Part shown: positions 1 through 7,679 of the stretch, piece by piece | Layout: every line of letters begins with the position of its first letter | Numbering within the stretch: position 1 is the first letter of the stretch | Assembly: GCA_014802335.1 (NCBI GenBank) | Contig: JAAVCL010000007.1 | Location: 1-50,869 of the forward strand | Origin: Bacteroides sp. | GTDB lineage: Bacteria; Bacteroidota; Bacteroidia; Bacteroidales; Muribaculaceae | Reading direction: 5' to 3' | Length of the DNA stretch: 50,869 bases | Notes under the pieces: model-generated | Seen by the model: the letters and a program-made list of their open reading frames with translations, nothing else | The model's database searches: none | What the model was told of the DNA's origin: nothing | Position numbers and translations under genes: made by a program

Positions 1-17
1 GTATAGGGCCGATATAG

Positions 18-123
18 CCCCGCTACGCGGGGCATGGAGGTGTGCGATGATTTTACCCGCACCAACGACCCGCTGACGCGGGCGCGTTGATACGGGCCTA
101 ATATATATCCCCGCTACGCGGGG
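18..123. repeat. GC-rich palindromes in gene-free left edge
   Basis: The 15-base palindrome CCCCGCTACGCGGGG occurs twice, at 18-32 and 109-123. A related hairpin (CCCGC, loop TGAC, GCGGG) lies between them at 69-82. The first 420 bases of the window hold no convincing gene. Besides these palindromes they contain a terminator-like hairpin, an A/T-rich stretch (about 135-215) and the REP-like palindromes at 219-326. The repeats may be folded 3' ends of a transcript coming from the left, or a small dispersed repeat family. Confidence 0.6.
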
Positions 124-142
124 TTCGTACCCCGATTTTTTT
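119..142 (+). terminator. intrinsic terminator-like hairpin
   Basis: CGGGG (119-123) and CCCCG (130-134) form a short stem around TTCGTA, followed by A and seven T. Its left arm is also the right arm of the palindrome at 109-123, so the two hairpins exclude each other. The gene it would serve lies left of the window. Confidence 0.45.
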
Positions 143-218
143 ATTTATTATTATTTTTATAATTTTGTAAAGCAACTAAATACTAAAATAAGTTTTTTGC
201 ATAGTTTTAGCATATTAT

Positions 219-326
219 CCAGACGTGGCACGCCACGTCCCTACACAAGTCCGGTATTACGGGGCGGGGTTGCCCGGACGTGGCATCCCACGCCACTACA
301 ACGGACGTGAAAAATCACGTCCCTAC
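219..326. repeat. REP-like palindromes (GACGTGGC family)
   Basis: Three related palindromic units follow one another: 219-254 (AGACGTGGCACGCCACGTC followed by CCTACA and a GTCCGG tail), 276-300 (a degenerate copy), and 303-326 (GGACGTGA, AAAA, TCACGTCC). The same core with the CCTACA tail recurs at 15564-15800 and 41933-41959. All copies are intergenic, as expected for REP-like elements. No protein is encoded. Confidence 0.7.
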
Positions 327-420
327 GACATTCGCCGACAATTTACGTGTTGGGGATAAAAAAATTGAAGGTCGGTGTCAAAAAGATCACCGACCTCCGG
401 GATAGGATGGATTTGGGGAG

Positions 421-492
421 TAGCCCATAGGAGAATCGAACTCCTCTTTCAAGAATGAAAATCTTGCGTCCTAACCGATAGACGAATGGGCC
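421..492 (-). tRNA. tRNA-Glu (UUC)
   Basis: Read on the minus strand, the acceptor stem GGCCCAT pairs with ATGGGCT, including a G-T pair at 1-72, followed by discriminator A. The anticodon stem CAAGA/TCTTG encloses loop TTTTCAT, giving anticodon TTC for glutamate. The T arm GAGTTCGATTCTC is normal. CCA is not encoded. It is identical over 72 bases to the tRNA at 830-901, and the two flank rpsT in the same orientation. Confidence 0.96.
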
Positions 493-538
493 AACAAAGA
501 CTGTTCACTGCCAAGAGCAAGAGAACGTCTGATTATAT

Positions 539-793
539 TTAGCCAAGTTTGTTGATGTGCTTAGCGAGACCGCTGCACAAGTTACCGGCTTTGTTCTTTG
601 AGATAATATTTTTACGACCGAGACGCTGGAGAAGTGCGCTGAGTTTATTGTAAGCAGCTTCAGCTTCAGCCTTGTCAGTCATCTTGCGAACGCGACGAAC
701 TGCGTTACGCGCTGTTTTTGCCCAGTAACGGTTTTCAAGTCTGCGCTTCTCCGCCTGGCGAATTCTTTTTAATGACGATTTATGATTTGCCAT
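539..793 (-). CDS. rpsT: 30S ribosomal protein S20
   Basis: This 84-residue basic protein begins [18 protein letters not shown], the hallmark N-terminus of bacterial S20, and has the usual length and lysine/arginine content. S20 binds 16S rRNA early in assembly of the 30S subunit. The reading frame stays open upstream to 928, but that extension would run through the tRNA at 830-901, so the ATG at 793 is chosen. The gene lies between two identical tRNA-Glu genes on the same strand and is probably transcribed with them from the promoter at 954-985. The ATG is preceded by an A/T-rich leader without a clear Shine-Dalgarno sequence, as is usual in Bacteroidota. Confidence 0.97.
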   Translation of the reverse strand: MANHKSSLKRIRQAEKRRLENRYWAKTARNAVRRVRKMTDKAEAEAAYNKLSALLQRLGRKNIISKNKAGNLCSGLAKHINKLG

Positions 794-829
794 CTTTAAA
801 AATTTCTTTTGTATCGTATTTAATATTGG

Positions 830-901
830 TAGCCCATAGGAGAATCGAACTCCTCTTTCAAGAATGAAAATCTTGCGTCCTAACCGATAGACGAATGGGC
901 C
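830..901 (-). tRNA. tRNA-Glu (UUC), second identical copy
   Basis: This is a base-for-base duplicate of the tRNA at 421-492, with the same acceptor stem, TTC anticodon and discriminator A. It is the first gene of the inferred minus-strand unit tRNA-Glu, rpsT, tRNA-Glu. The promoter-like boxes at 954-985 would start RNA about 45-50 bases upstream of its 5' end. Confidence 0.96.
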
Positions 902-953
902 ACTTAAGGCAGAATCGCTAAGAATCATACGACTCTCATACGGTTTGCGAGTG

Positions 954-985
954 CAAATTTAGTAAAAATTTTTATTCGCACCAAA
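954..985 (-). promoter_or_regulatory. Bacteroidota-type promoter for tRNA-Glu/rpsT
   Basis: On the minus strand a TTTG box (985-982) is followed after exactly 20 bases by TAAATTTG (961-954). This matches the Bacteroides housekeeping consensus TTTG, 19-21 bases, TAnnTTTG. The start of transcription would be near 949. It lies back to back with the plus-strand promoter at 1002-1032. Confidence 0.75.
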
Positions 986-1001
986 TCATTTCTAAAAATA
1001 A

Positions 1002-1032
1002 TTTGTTTTTGTACCTTTTATTTGTAATTTTG
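1002..1032 (+). promoter_or_regulatory. Bacteroidota-type promoter for the Wzi-like gene
   Basis: TTTG (1002-1005), 19 bases, TAATTTTG (1025-1032) matches the -33/-7 consensus. Transcription would begin near 1037, leaving a leader of about 36 bases before the ATG at 1073. The -33 boxes of this and the divergent promoter are only 16 bases apart. Confidence 0.7.
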
Positions 1033-1072
1033 TGCTGAAATTTTTACATCTTTTCACTTATTTTAGACTTTT

Positions 1073-2560
1073 ATGAAGTTTCGCACCCTCTTTTTTGCTG
1101 CCGTCTCGATTCTGTTTTTTCCTTTTTCGACCGTGCAGGCTTTCGAATGGAATGATTCGATTGAATATCGGGCTGAAATCGGCGGCTCGCTCTCTGACGG
1201 CCAACACACTCCGTTTTGGATGAATGCCAACCGCTTCGGATTCTCAGGGATTGAAAGAAATAACTTTTGGCTTCGCGCAGGTGTGTTCAAACATGAGGAC
1301 CGTTCTTCTCGTTTCTCCTGGGGCGCCGGGGTGGATCTCGGTGTGGCCCACAGAATGCAGTCAACTTTTATTCCTCAGCAACTTTATGCCGAAGTGCGCT
1401 ACCGTTGCCTCGATGCCATGATCGGAGCTAAGGAATTATCCGATGGTTTTCTTGATCAAAGTCTTTCTTCAGGTTCGCTGACTCAAGGGTGGAATGCCCG
1501 CCCGCTGCCTCAGGTTCGCGTCGGAATTTTCGATTATGCCAACGTGTGGGGTTGCAAGGATATGTTTGCTGTCAAGGGGCACATCGCCTACGGTATGTTT
1601 GACGACAACTGGTGGATAAACCGCTGGGCAAATCCTTCTTATTATTATTCTTTAAATACGCTGTATTGTTCGCGTGCAATTTACTTCCGCGGTGGTAATG
1701 AAGAGAAATTCCCCCTCACCGGTGAATTAGGACTCGTTATGGACACCGAATTCGGAGGCAAGACATGGGTTCCCGGTTCGAAAGATGAGGCCGGACACTG
1801 GGAAAAACATCCCACTTATCTTAAAGCCTGGGCCAAGGCGCTGATTCCTATGGCCGGAGGAGACGACACCAGCATTGGCGAACAAACCAATGTGGAAGGA
1901 AACTTTTTGGGAAACTGGAGCTTCAGTCTTAAATGGCAAGACCCGCGCGGATGGATGGTGCGCCTTTATTATCAGCATTTCTACGAAGATCATTCAATGC
2001 TCTTTTTCGACTATCCCTGGATTGACGGCCTTTACGGTGTGCAAGGAAAGCTCCCCGAGAATCCCTTTGTGTCTGACATCCTATATGAATTCTTATATAT
2101 GAAAGACCAGGCCGGACCGGTTTATTGGGACCACAACTCAACCATCGATTATCAGATTTCGGCTCGCGACAGCTATTATAATCATTATATATATAACGGC
2201 TGGCAAAACTGGGGACAAGCCATCGGCAACCCGCTGATGATTTCTCCTATTTATAATGAGAATCATTTCATGCACTTCTATCACAACCGCATCGTTTCTC
2301 ATCATTTCGCTTTCAAGGGCCACCCCTCGCCCCAGACGGATTATCGCGTGCTGCTGACCTATCTGCGCAGCTGGGGAACTTATCTCAACCCGCTGCCTTC
2401 GCCCAAAACAAATTTCAGCTGGCTTGCAGAAGTGAACTATCATCCCAAGTCGCTGGAGGGTTGGAACGCTTCCATTTCGCTTGCTATGGATCACGGCTCG
2501 CTGCTTGGCAATTCGTTTGGCGCGATGCTCTCAATTTCCAAAACAGGCTGGATCAAATGA
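1073..2560 (+). CDS. Wzi-like capsule assembly outer-membrane protein
   Basis: This 495-residue protein starts with a clear signal peptide (residues 1-23, cleavage after VQA). The body is rich in aromatic residues and alternating strands, as in an outer-membrane beta-barrel. The sequence around residues 376-388 (GWQNWGQAIGNPL) resembles a conserved stretch of the Bacteroidota branch of the capsule-assembly Wzi family. In enteric bacteria Wzi is a surface lectin that helps attach capsule; whether this protein does so here is inferred only from the family. It begins a plus-strand run with a lipoprotein and a phosphatase, and has its own promoter at 1002-1032. The signal peptide supports the chosen ATG. 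Confidence 0.8.
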   Translation: MKFRTLFFAAVSILFFPFSTVQAFEWNDSIEYRAEIGGSLSDGQHTPFWMNANRFGFSGIERNNFWLRAGVFKHEDRSSRFSWGAGVDLGVAHRMQSTFIPQQLYAEVRYRCLDAMIGAKELSDGFLDQSLSSGSLTQGWNARPLPQVRVGIFDYANVWGCKDMFAVKGHIAYGMFDDNWWINRWANPSYYYSLNTLYCSRAIYFRGGNEEKFPLTGELGLVMDTEFGGKTWVPGSKDEAGHWEKHPTYLKAWAKALIPMAGGDDTSIGEQTNVEGNFLGNWSFSLKWQDPRGWMVRLYYQHFYEDHSMLFFDYPWIDGLYGVQGKLPENPFVSDILYEFLYMKDQAGPVYWDHNSTIDYQISARDSYYNHYIYNGWQNWGQAIGNPLMISPIYNENHFMHFYHNRIVSHHFAFKGHPSPQTDYRVLLTYLRSWGTYLNPLPSPKTNFSWLAEVNYHPKSLEGWNASISLAMDHGSLLGNSFGAMLSISKTGWIK

Positions 2561-2628
2561 TTCTGACCGTCAAGGGTCGCAAAAACATTTTAACCTCAAT
2601 TTTTATTTTTAGATTAATATTCCTGATC

Positions 2629-3057
2629 GTGAAAAAAATACTTACCATTCTGATGTCGGCATTGCTGATAATTGCTTTGGGAAGCTGCCGCCGCGCAACC
2701 GACAACGGCAAAATAGATGGATTCTGGCAAATTCGTGAAATTCAATATAACGATGGTTCTTCATCTTACCCCGAGAAAAAGATGATTGCGGTGCAACTCG
2801 AACTTCTGCAGCTTGACGATCCGCAAACTACTCCTCTTCTCACCGGCGTGCTTGACTATCATAAGAACGACAAGGTGCTGGGCGTTGACTTCAGATATAA
2901 GCCTTCTGACGCCGATCTGTATCCATACGGATTTGCAGGCAACCCGGAATTGTCGGGCCCTTCGAACACTTATTGCAGGCTTGACATCGTGCAGCTGGAT
3001 TCGCGCCACCTCGTGCTCCGCTCGCCAATCGCACTGATCACCTGTCGCAGATATTAA
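2629..3057 (+). CDS. lipocalin-like lipoprotein
   Basis: This 142-residue predicted lipoprotein uses a GTG start. The frame is open farther upstream, but only from GTG does a proper lipoprotein signal appear: two lysines, a hydrophobic stretch, then lipobox LGSC with the lipid-bearing cysteine at residue 20. The mature part opens with GFWQIREI, which resembles the first strand of small lipocalin-like Bacteroidota lipoproteins, and ends in an arginine-rich tail. The ligand is unknown. It sits 68 bases after the Wzi-like gene and 30 bases before the phosphatase gene, so the three may be co-transcribed. The family assignment is tentative; the lipoprotein call is firm. Confidence 0.65.
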   Translation: MKKILTILMSALLIIALGSCRRATDNGKIDGFWQIREIQYNDGSSSYPEKKMIAVQLELLQLDDPQTTPLLTGVLDYHKNDKVLGVDFRYKPSDADLYPYGFAGNPELSGPSNTYCRLDIVQLDSRHLVLRSPIALITCRRY

Positions 3058-3087
3058 ATTTGTTTTATCTTTTTAATCTCCCCATAT

Positions 3088-4383
3088 ATGTTTCGACGCT
3101 TGATTGTTTCCCTACTTAAACCGATGCTCGCGGCTCTATTGTTCGCGCTTCCGATTTGCGCCGCTGAAACTTACACACCACTTCCAACGTATCTTGACGG
3201 CTCGATGATGCCTATCGACTTTTCCGAATGTTCGGCAGGCAGCTGGATTCCCGATTCGTTGCGCCCTGTATATGCCACTTACGTTTCCCGACACGGTGCG
3301 CGCTATCTGTCGGGACCGGGTAAAACCGAAAAACTTGAGAAACTGTTGCAGAATGGAGTGAACAACGGAAGTCTGTCCGAAACCGGAGAAGCCTTTTTCA
3401 ATCTTGTGAAAGAAACAATCAGCGCAAACACCGGCAACTGGGGCGACTTGTCTCCATTGGGCATAGAGGAACAGAAGATAATGGGGAGGCGAATTTTCGG
3501 CCTTCTCTCGCCACTGCATCATGGCGCCTCGGATGTGAAAGCCATTTCTTCCTACGTGCCCCGCTGCGTAATGACAATGTATGAATTTACGGGCGAGCTT
3601 CTTCGCCACAACGATTCCATCTCGGTTGCAACCGACGAAGGCCATCAGTATAATTCTCTGCTGTGCTGTTTCATTGCCGACAAGGAATATGCCGAATATC
3701 GCAAGAACGGTGATTGGAAGCATGTCTACAACGATTTTCTTCAGAGTCACGTGTCGGCCTCCCCGGCCAGACGTTTGTTCTCATCGACAGATCTTAGCGA
3801 CAAGGAACTGCGCGAATACACGATGGATATGTATCAGGTGCTGAAAGGCAACCGGGCTGCCGGTTTGCCCGCTCCAACCACACAGTGGATGTCGGAAAAG
3901 GAATATGAAGGGTGCTGGGAGGCCGATAACCTTGCCCACTATCTGCGCAATTCGGTGAACGCGCTCACTTCACTGCCGGCAGTGGCTTCAGCCCCCCTCG
4001 CCTTCCGGCTTATCCGCGATATTGACAAGGCTGCCACACAACTCGAACCGCAACCCGTTATGAACGGATATTTCGGTCATGCTGAAACTCTTTTACCACT
4101 TCTTTCGTTATTAAAAATACAAGGATGTTTCGCTTTACCACTGAATTACGAGTCTTTGTCAACAGAATGGAAAGTGCAAAATATCACCCCGCTTGGTGCT
4201 AATATTTTTATAATGCTCAGCGTCGGCCCCTCCGGGCAGAAATACGCTTCAATTCAGTTGAACGGCCGCACGGTAAGCCCGATAAGCGGAAAACCCGAAT
4301 TTGTGGAATGGCGCCAACTGCGTCAATATTGGCTTGACATTCTTTCGGGATATAAAGTGGCAATCCCCGCCGATCTCCTCTGA
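3088..4383 (+). CDS. histidine phosphatase, MINPP-like (HAE type)
   Basis: This 431-residue protein has an N-terminal signal peptide (about residues 1-26). The branch-2 histidine phosphatase motif RHGAR is at residues 68-72, with H69 the phospho-accepting histidine. A second motif, HAE (331-333), lies in GYFGHAETLLP. Acid phosphatases and classical phytases usually have HD at that point; HAE marks the multiple inositol polyphosphate phosphatases (MINPP), which include gut Bacteroides phytases. The likely role is release of phosphate from inositol phosphates in the periplasm or outside the cell; the substrate is inferred from the motif. It follows the lipoprotein gene by 30 bases. Confidence 0.8.
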   Translation: MFRRLIVSLLKPMLAALLFALPICAAETYTPLPTYLDGSMMPIDFSECSAGSWIPDSLRPVYATYVSRHGARYLSGPGKTEKLEKLLQNGVNNGSLSETGEAFFNLVKETISANTGNWGDLSPLGIEEQKIMGRRIFGLLSPLHHGASDVKAISSYVPRCVMTMYEFTGELLRHNDSISVATDEGHQYNSLLCCFIADKEYAEYRKNGDWKHVYNDFLQSHVSASPARRLFSSTDLSDKELREYTMDMYQVLKGNRAAGLPAPTTQWMSEKEYEGCWEADNLAHYLRNSVNALTSLPAVASAPLAFRLIRDIDKAATQLEPQPVMNGYFGHAETLLPLLSLLKIQGCFALPLNYESLSTEWKVQNITPLGANIFIMLSVGPSGQKYASIQLNGRTVSPISGKPEFVEWRQLRQYWLDILSGYKVAIPADLL

Positions 4384-4472
4384 ATCCGTATTGGATTTAC
4401 GCAGGCACGTTTGGCTTGCACCGAAAAACCAAATTAGAATCATCATATAATTAACCCTTAATAAAAATTGCT

Positions 4473-4886
4473 ATGAGTGACACAAATTCAACCCTTCTGC
4501 AACAGGCAAAGCAGAAAATGGCGGATGATATGAAGGTCCGCGAAATAGGCGCAATCGTTTGGAACGTGGCCGAGGCCGGATTCCACTATATTCCCGAGAT
4601 TGTTGTATCTGACATTGAAGGCGACCCGAAGAGCGTGCGCATCACCGGGCTCTATAATTACAACGGCAACCTGTATGCTATCGAAGAAGGCGTGGCCGAT
4701 GTGGATATGGAACGTTTCTATCGCCGCGGGGTTGATGTTCCCCCTGTTGTGGTGACTCTCAGTCTCGACAAGGCGAATGAACTTCTTGGAGATCCCGAAA
4801 ACAAACCGGGATTTACCACGGCCGGAACTCTCGAAGAATGGGTGGCGGTGGCCGATTGCTATTTTGAAGCTCTTGCCGAGGATTAA
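4473..4886 (+). CDS. uncharacterised small acidic protein
   Basis: I do not recognise a family. The 137-residue product is acidic and soluble, with no signal peptide or membrane segment. It has a helical start, a central part that looks strand-rich (VRITGLYNYNGNLYAIEEG), a PPVVVTLSL strand, and ends in EEWVAVADCYFEALAED. The coding pattern matches that of neighbouring genes and it starts after an A/T-rich leader. It is followed by a strong terminator at 4977-5018, so it probably forms the end of the upstream unit or stands alone. The function is unknown. Confidence 0.7.
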   Translation: MSDTNSTLLQQAKQKMADDMKVREIGAIVWNVAEAGFHYIPEIVVSDIEGDPKSVRITGLYNYNGNLYAIEEGVADVDMERFYRRGVDVPPVVVTLSLDKANELLGDPENKPGFTTAGTLEEWVAVADCYFEALAED

Positions 4887-4951
4887 CTGTTAGCGGAAGC
4901 TCAGTCATTCCGCACGGTTTGACGACATGGACAGCGTGATTGCACGCACGA

Positions 4952-4997
4952 TATAAAACTTCATTATCACTCTCTATAAAACTTCATTATCACTCTC
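4952..4997 (+). repeat. perfect 23-bp tandem duplication
   Basis: The 23 bases at 4952-4974 (beginning TATAAAACTTCATT) are repeated exactly at 4975-4997. The second copy forms the left arm of the terminator; the first copy is a spare arm. This looks like a recent local duplication. Confidence 0.95.
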
Positions 4998-5018
4998 TTG
5001 ATAATGAGGTTTTTTTTG
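4977..5018 (+). terminator. intrinsic terminator upstream of ruvB
   Basis: ACTTCATTATCA (4981-4992) pairs with TGATAATGAGGT (4999-5010) across a six-base loop, with one G-T wobble. A-run and T-run flanks extend the stem, and eight or more T follow. The hairpin should stop transcripts from the 4473-4886 gene. Its loop and right arm contain the -33 box of the ruvB promoter. Confidence 0.85.
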
Positions 5019-5028
5019 GCTAAATTTG
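4998..5028 (+). promoter_or_regulatory. ruvB promoter, possibly leaderless
   Basis: TTG (4998-5000), 20 bases, TAAATTTG (5021-5028). The -7 box ends only four bases before the ATG at 5033. With the usual Bacteroides spacing the first transcribed base falls at or next to the start codon. The -33 box lies inside the upstream terminator. Confidence 0.6.
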
Positions 5029-5032
5029 CAGT

Positions 5033-6073
5033 ATGACAGATGAATTTGATATCAGACAAAATCAAGACCGCCCCGAAGGCGCCGAAAAGGACATTGAGAA
5101 AGCATTGCGCCCCCTGTCGTTCGGTGATTTCACGGGGCAAGATAAAATTATAGACAATCTGAGTGTTTTTGTCAAGGCTGCCCGCATGCGCGGTGAAGCA
5201 TTGGACCATACGCTGCTGCACGGCCCGCCGGGATTAGGCAAAACCACTCTTTCCAATATTATTGCAAACGAGCTTGGTGTCGGCTTCAAAACCACGTCGG
5301 GGCCGGTGCTTGACAAACCGGGCGATCTTGCCGGGATACTCATGGCTCTCGAACCTCACGATGTTCTCTTTATCGACGAGATTCACCGTCTGCATCCTGT
5401 GGTGGAGGAATATCTCTATTCGGCGATGGAAGACTTCAGAATAGATATTCTTCTTGACAAAGGGCCGGGAGCGAAATCCGTGCAACTCACCATCTCTCCT
5501 TTCACTCTTGTGGGTGCCACCACCCGATCGGGGAGTCTCACGGCGCCTTTGCGTGCCCGTTTCGGCATCCAGTGTCATCTTGAATATTACGACCACACGC
5601 TTCTCTGCTCGATAGTGAAACGTTCGGCACGTCTGCTCCGCGTAGGCATTGACGAAAAGGCGGCCCTTGAGATTGCCCTTCGCAGCCGCGGCACGCCGCG
5701 TGTGGCCAATTCTTTGTTGAGACGTGTGCGCGACTTCGCAATGGTGCGTGGGTCGGGACATATTGACCTGCCGATTGCCAAGACAGCTTTGGAGGCTCTG
5801 AATATCGACCGATATGGTCTGGACCAGATCGATAACCGTATTCTCCTTACCATAATTGATAAATTCAAGGGGGGACCCGTTGGATTGACAACCATCGGAA
5901 CAGCCATAGGCGAGGATGCCGGAACGATTGAGGAAGTCTACGAACCATTCCTGATTAAAGAAGGCTTCCTTAAACGTACTCCCCGCGGCCGCGAAGTGAC
6001 CGAACTGGCTTATCGACACCTCGGACGCCTCGGCAATGCTGAATCTTCACAACCTAACCTATTCGACCTATAA
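5033..6073 (+). CDS. ruvB: Holliday junction branch migration helicase RuvB
   Basis: This 346-residue protein is of normal length. The AAA+ ATPase core shows Walker A GPPGLGKT (residues 64-71), Walker B FIDEIH with D115 and E116, sensor GATTRSG and the arginine-finger region PLRARFG (R176). A C-terminal winged-helix DNA-binding domain follows. With RuvA it drives branch migration of Holliday junctions, and with RuvC it supports their resolution. ruvA and ruvC are not in the window. The flippase gene starts three bases after its stop, so the two are probably co-transcribed. The promoter is almost touching the ATG. Confidence 0.98.
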   Translation: MTDEFDIRQNQDRPEGAEKDIEKALRPLSFGDFTGQDKIIDNLSVFVKAARMRGEALDHTLLHGPPGLGKTTLSNIIANELGVGFKTTSGPVLDKPGDLAGILMALEPHDVLFIDEIHRLHPVVEEYLYSAMEDFRIDILLDKGPGAKSVQLTISPFTLVGATTRSGSLTAPLRARFGIQCHLEYYDHTLLCSIVKRSARLLRVGIDEKAALEIALRSRGTPRVANSLLRRVRDFAMVRGSGHIDLPIAKTALEALNIDRYGLDQIDNRILLTIIDKFKGGPVGLTTIGTAIGEDAGTIEEVYEPFLIKEGFLKRTPRGREVTELAYRHLGRLGNAESSQPNLFDL

Positions 6074-6076
6074 GTC

Positions 6077-7603
6077 ATGGCAGGAATCAAATCGCTGGCT
6101 AAAGACACGGCTGTCTACGGCCTGAGCAGCATCGTGGGACGCTTTTTAAACTGGTGTCTCGTGCCTCTTTATGTTTATCTGTTCCCAACCGAGGAATATG
6201 GAATTGTAAGCTATCTCTACAGCTTTACGGCAGTGGCGCTGGTAATCCTGAATTATGGAATGGAAACAGGTTTCTTCAGGTTTGCAAATAAAGAGAACGA
6301 CCCTGAAAAGGTCTATACCACTTCTCTTATTTCGGTGGGCTTTACCTCCCTTCTGTTTGTAATTCTACTCACTGCGCTGATAGGCCCTGCATCTTCGGCC
6401 TTGTTGCTTCCCGAACATAAAACTTACGTCTGGCTCCTTGGAGTGACTGTGGCGATTGATGCCTTCTCCAATCTTCCTTTCGCCTATCTGCGCTTCAAGA
6501 AGAAAGCATTCCGGTTTGCCGGCATCAAACTTCTGAATGTTGGTATGAACATCGGGCTGAACCTTCTGTTTCTTCTTGGCTGCCCGGCGTTGATGAAATC
6601 CGCACCCGGTCTGGTAAGCTGGTTTTACACTCCGACCGGAGGCGCCGACTTCGGAATAGGCTGGATATTTGTTGCCAATATTATTTCCTCAATCTTTATC
6701 CTGCTCTGCCTTTTGCCCGAACTCACATCACGTGCTTACCGCTTCGACATGGCGTTGCTGCGGAGAATGATTTCTTACAGCTGGCCTCTGCTGATTCTTG
6801 GTGTGGCCGGAGTGCTGTCGCAAAACATGGGGCAGATGATTATTCCATATCTCTTTACCGGCCACGAGGAAGAGGCGCGATCGATGGTGGGCATTTATGG
6901 CGCGAACATTAAAATCGCTATCGTTATGGTGATGTTTACCCAAGCATTCCGTTATGCTTATGAACCTTTCATTTTCGCCCAGGCAAAGGGAGAAGGTGAA
7001 TCTAAAAAACAGGCCTACTGCGACGCGATGAAATTTTTCGTGATTTTCGGCCTCTTTATTTTCCTGGGCGTGATGTATTTTCTCCCCCTTCTGAAATATT
7101 TTGTGGCACCTTCCTATTGGTCGGGATTAAGAATCGTGCCTGTCATGATGGTTGCCGAACTCTGCTTCGGTGTGTTTTTCAACCTCTCGTTATGGTATAA
7201 AATCACCGACCGCACGCAATGGGGAATGTATCTTTCGCTTATCTGTTTTGCGGCGATGTTGGGGCTGAATTTATGGCTGGTGCCGATGATAGGAATACCC
7301 GACGGCTACATTGGTTCTGCATGGGCCGCCCTGGGCGCCTATTTCCTTGTAATGGTGATTTCTTATTTCGTAGGGCGACATTATTACCCCATTCCCTATC
7401 AGACAGGCCGACTGGCGCTATATACGCTTTTGGCAGCGGTGCTTTATGCCGGGGGCCAATGGATTGACGGAGTGTTCGCCTCCTGGATTGTTTACACCAC
7501 GCGTGTGCTGATGCTTATTGTGTATCTGGGTGTGATATGCACCTTCGAGGAGGTGCCACGTATCTCGCCACTTCTGCGCCGCGCGTTAGGCCGCAGGAAA
7601 TAA
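6077..7603 (+). CDS. polysaccharide flippase, MOP superfamily (Wzx-like)
   Basis: This 508-residue polytopic protein has about 12-14 hydrophobic segments. The N-terminus, with a short amphipathic start followed by GLSSIVGRFLNWCLVPLYVY, is typical of the polysaccharide-transporter branch of the MOP superfamily. Such proteins flip lipid-linked oligosaccharides (O-antigen or capsule units) across the inner membrane. The exact substrate cannot be told from sequence. It follows ruvB by three bases and ends at the bidirectional terminator at 7618-7663. No polysaccharide biosynthesis cluster adjoins it, which is common for this family in Bacteroidales. Confidence 0.88.
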   Translation: MAGIKSLAKDTAVYGLSSIVGRFLNWCLVPLYVYLFPTEEYGIVSYLYSFTAVALVILNYGMETGFFRFANKENDPEKVYTTSLISVGFTSLLFVILLTALIGPASSALLLPEHKTYVWLLGVTVAIDAFSNLPFAYLRFKKKAFRFAGIKLLNVGMNIGLNLLFLLGCPALMKSAPGLVSWFYTPTGGADFGIGWIFVANIISSIFILLCLLPELTSRAYRFDMALLRRMISYSWPLLILGVAGVLSQNMGQMIIPYLFTGHEEEARSMVGIYGANIKIAIVMVMFTQAFRYAYEPFIFAQAKGEGESKKQAYCDAMKFFVIFGLFIFLGVMYFLPLLKYFVAPSYWSGLRIVPVMMVAELCFGVFFNLSLWYKITDRTQWGMYLSLICFAAMLGLNLWLVPMIGIPDGYIGSAWAALGAYFLVMVISYFVGRHYYPIPYQTGRLALYTLLAAVLYAGGQWIDGVFASWIVYTTRVLMLIVYLGVICTFEEVPRISPLLRRALGRRK

Positions 7604-7617
7604 AACAACGAATGAAT

Positions 7618-7663
7618 AAAGCGCACCCCAAAAGTCGAATCCAAAACTTTTGGGGTGCGCTTT
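7618..7663. terminator. bidirectional terminator between convergent genes
   Basis: Perfect 18-base arms AAAGCGCACCCCAAAAGT (7618-7635) and its complement (7646-7663) enclose a ten-base loop. A-rich and T-rich flanks occur on both sides. It lies between the flippase gene (plus) and rnhB (minus) and can serve both. Confidence 0.93.
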
Positions 7664-7679
7664 ATTCTTTTCGGGAATC

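Noticed and set aside
794..928. N-terminal extension of the rpsT frame
   Set aside because: It would translate through the tRNA-Glu gene at 830-901; the standard S20 start is at 793.
5234..6019. 261-codon open frame on the minus strand inside ruvB
   Set aside because: It lies wholly antisense to a certain gene, resembles no family, and fits a codon-usage shadow.
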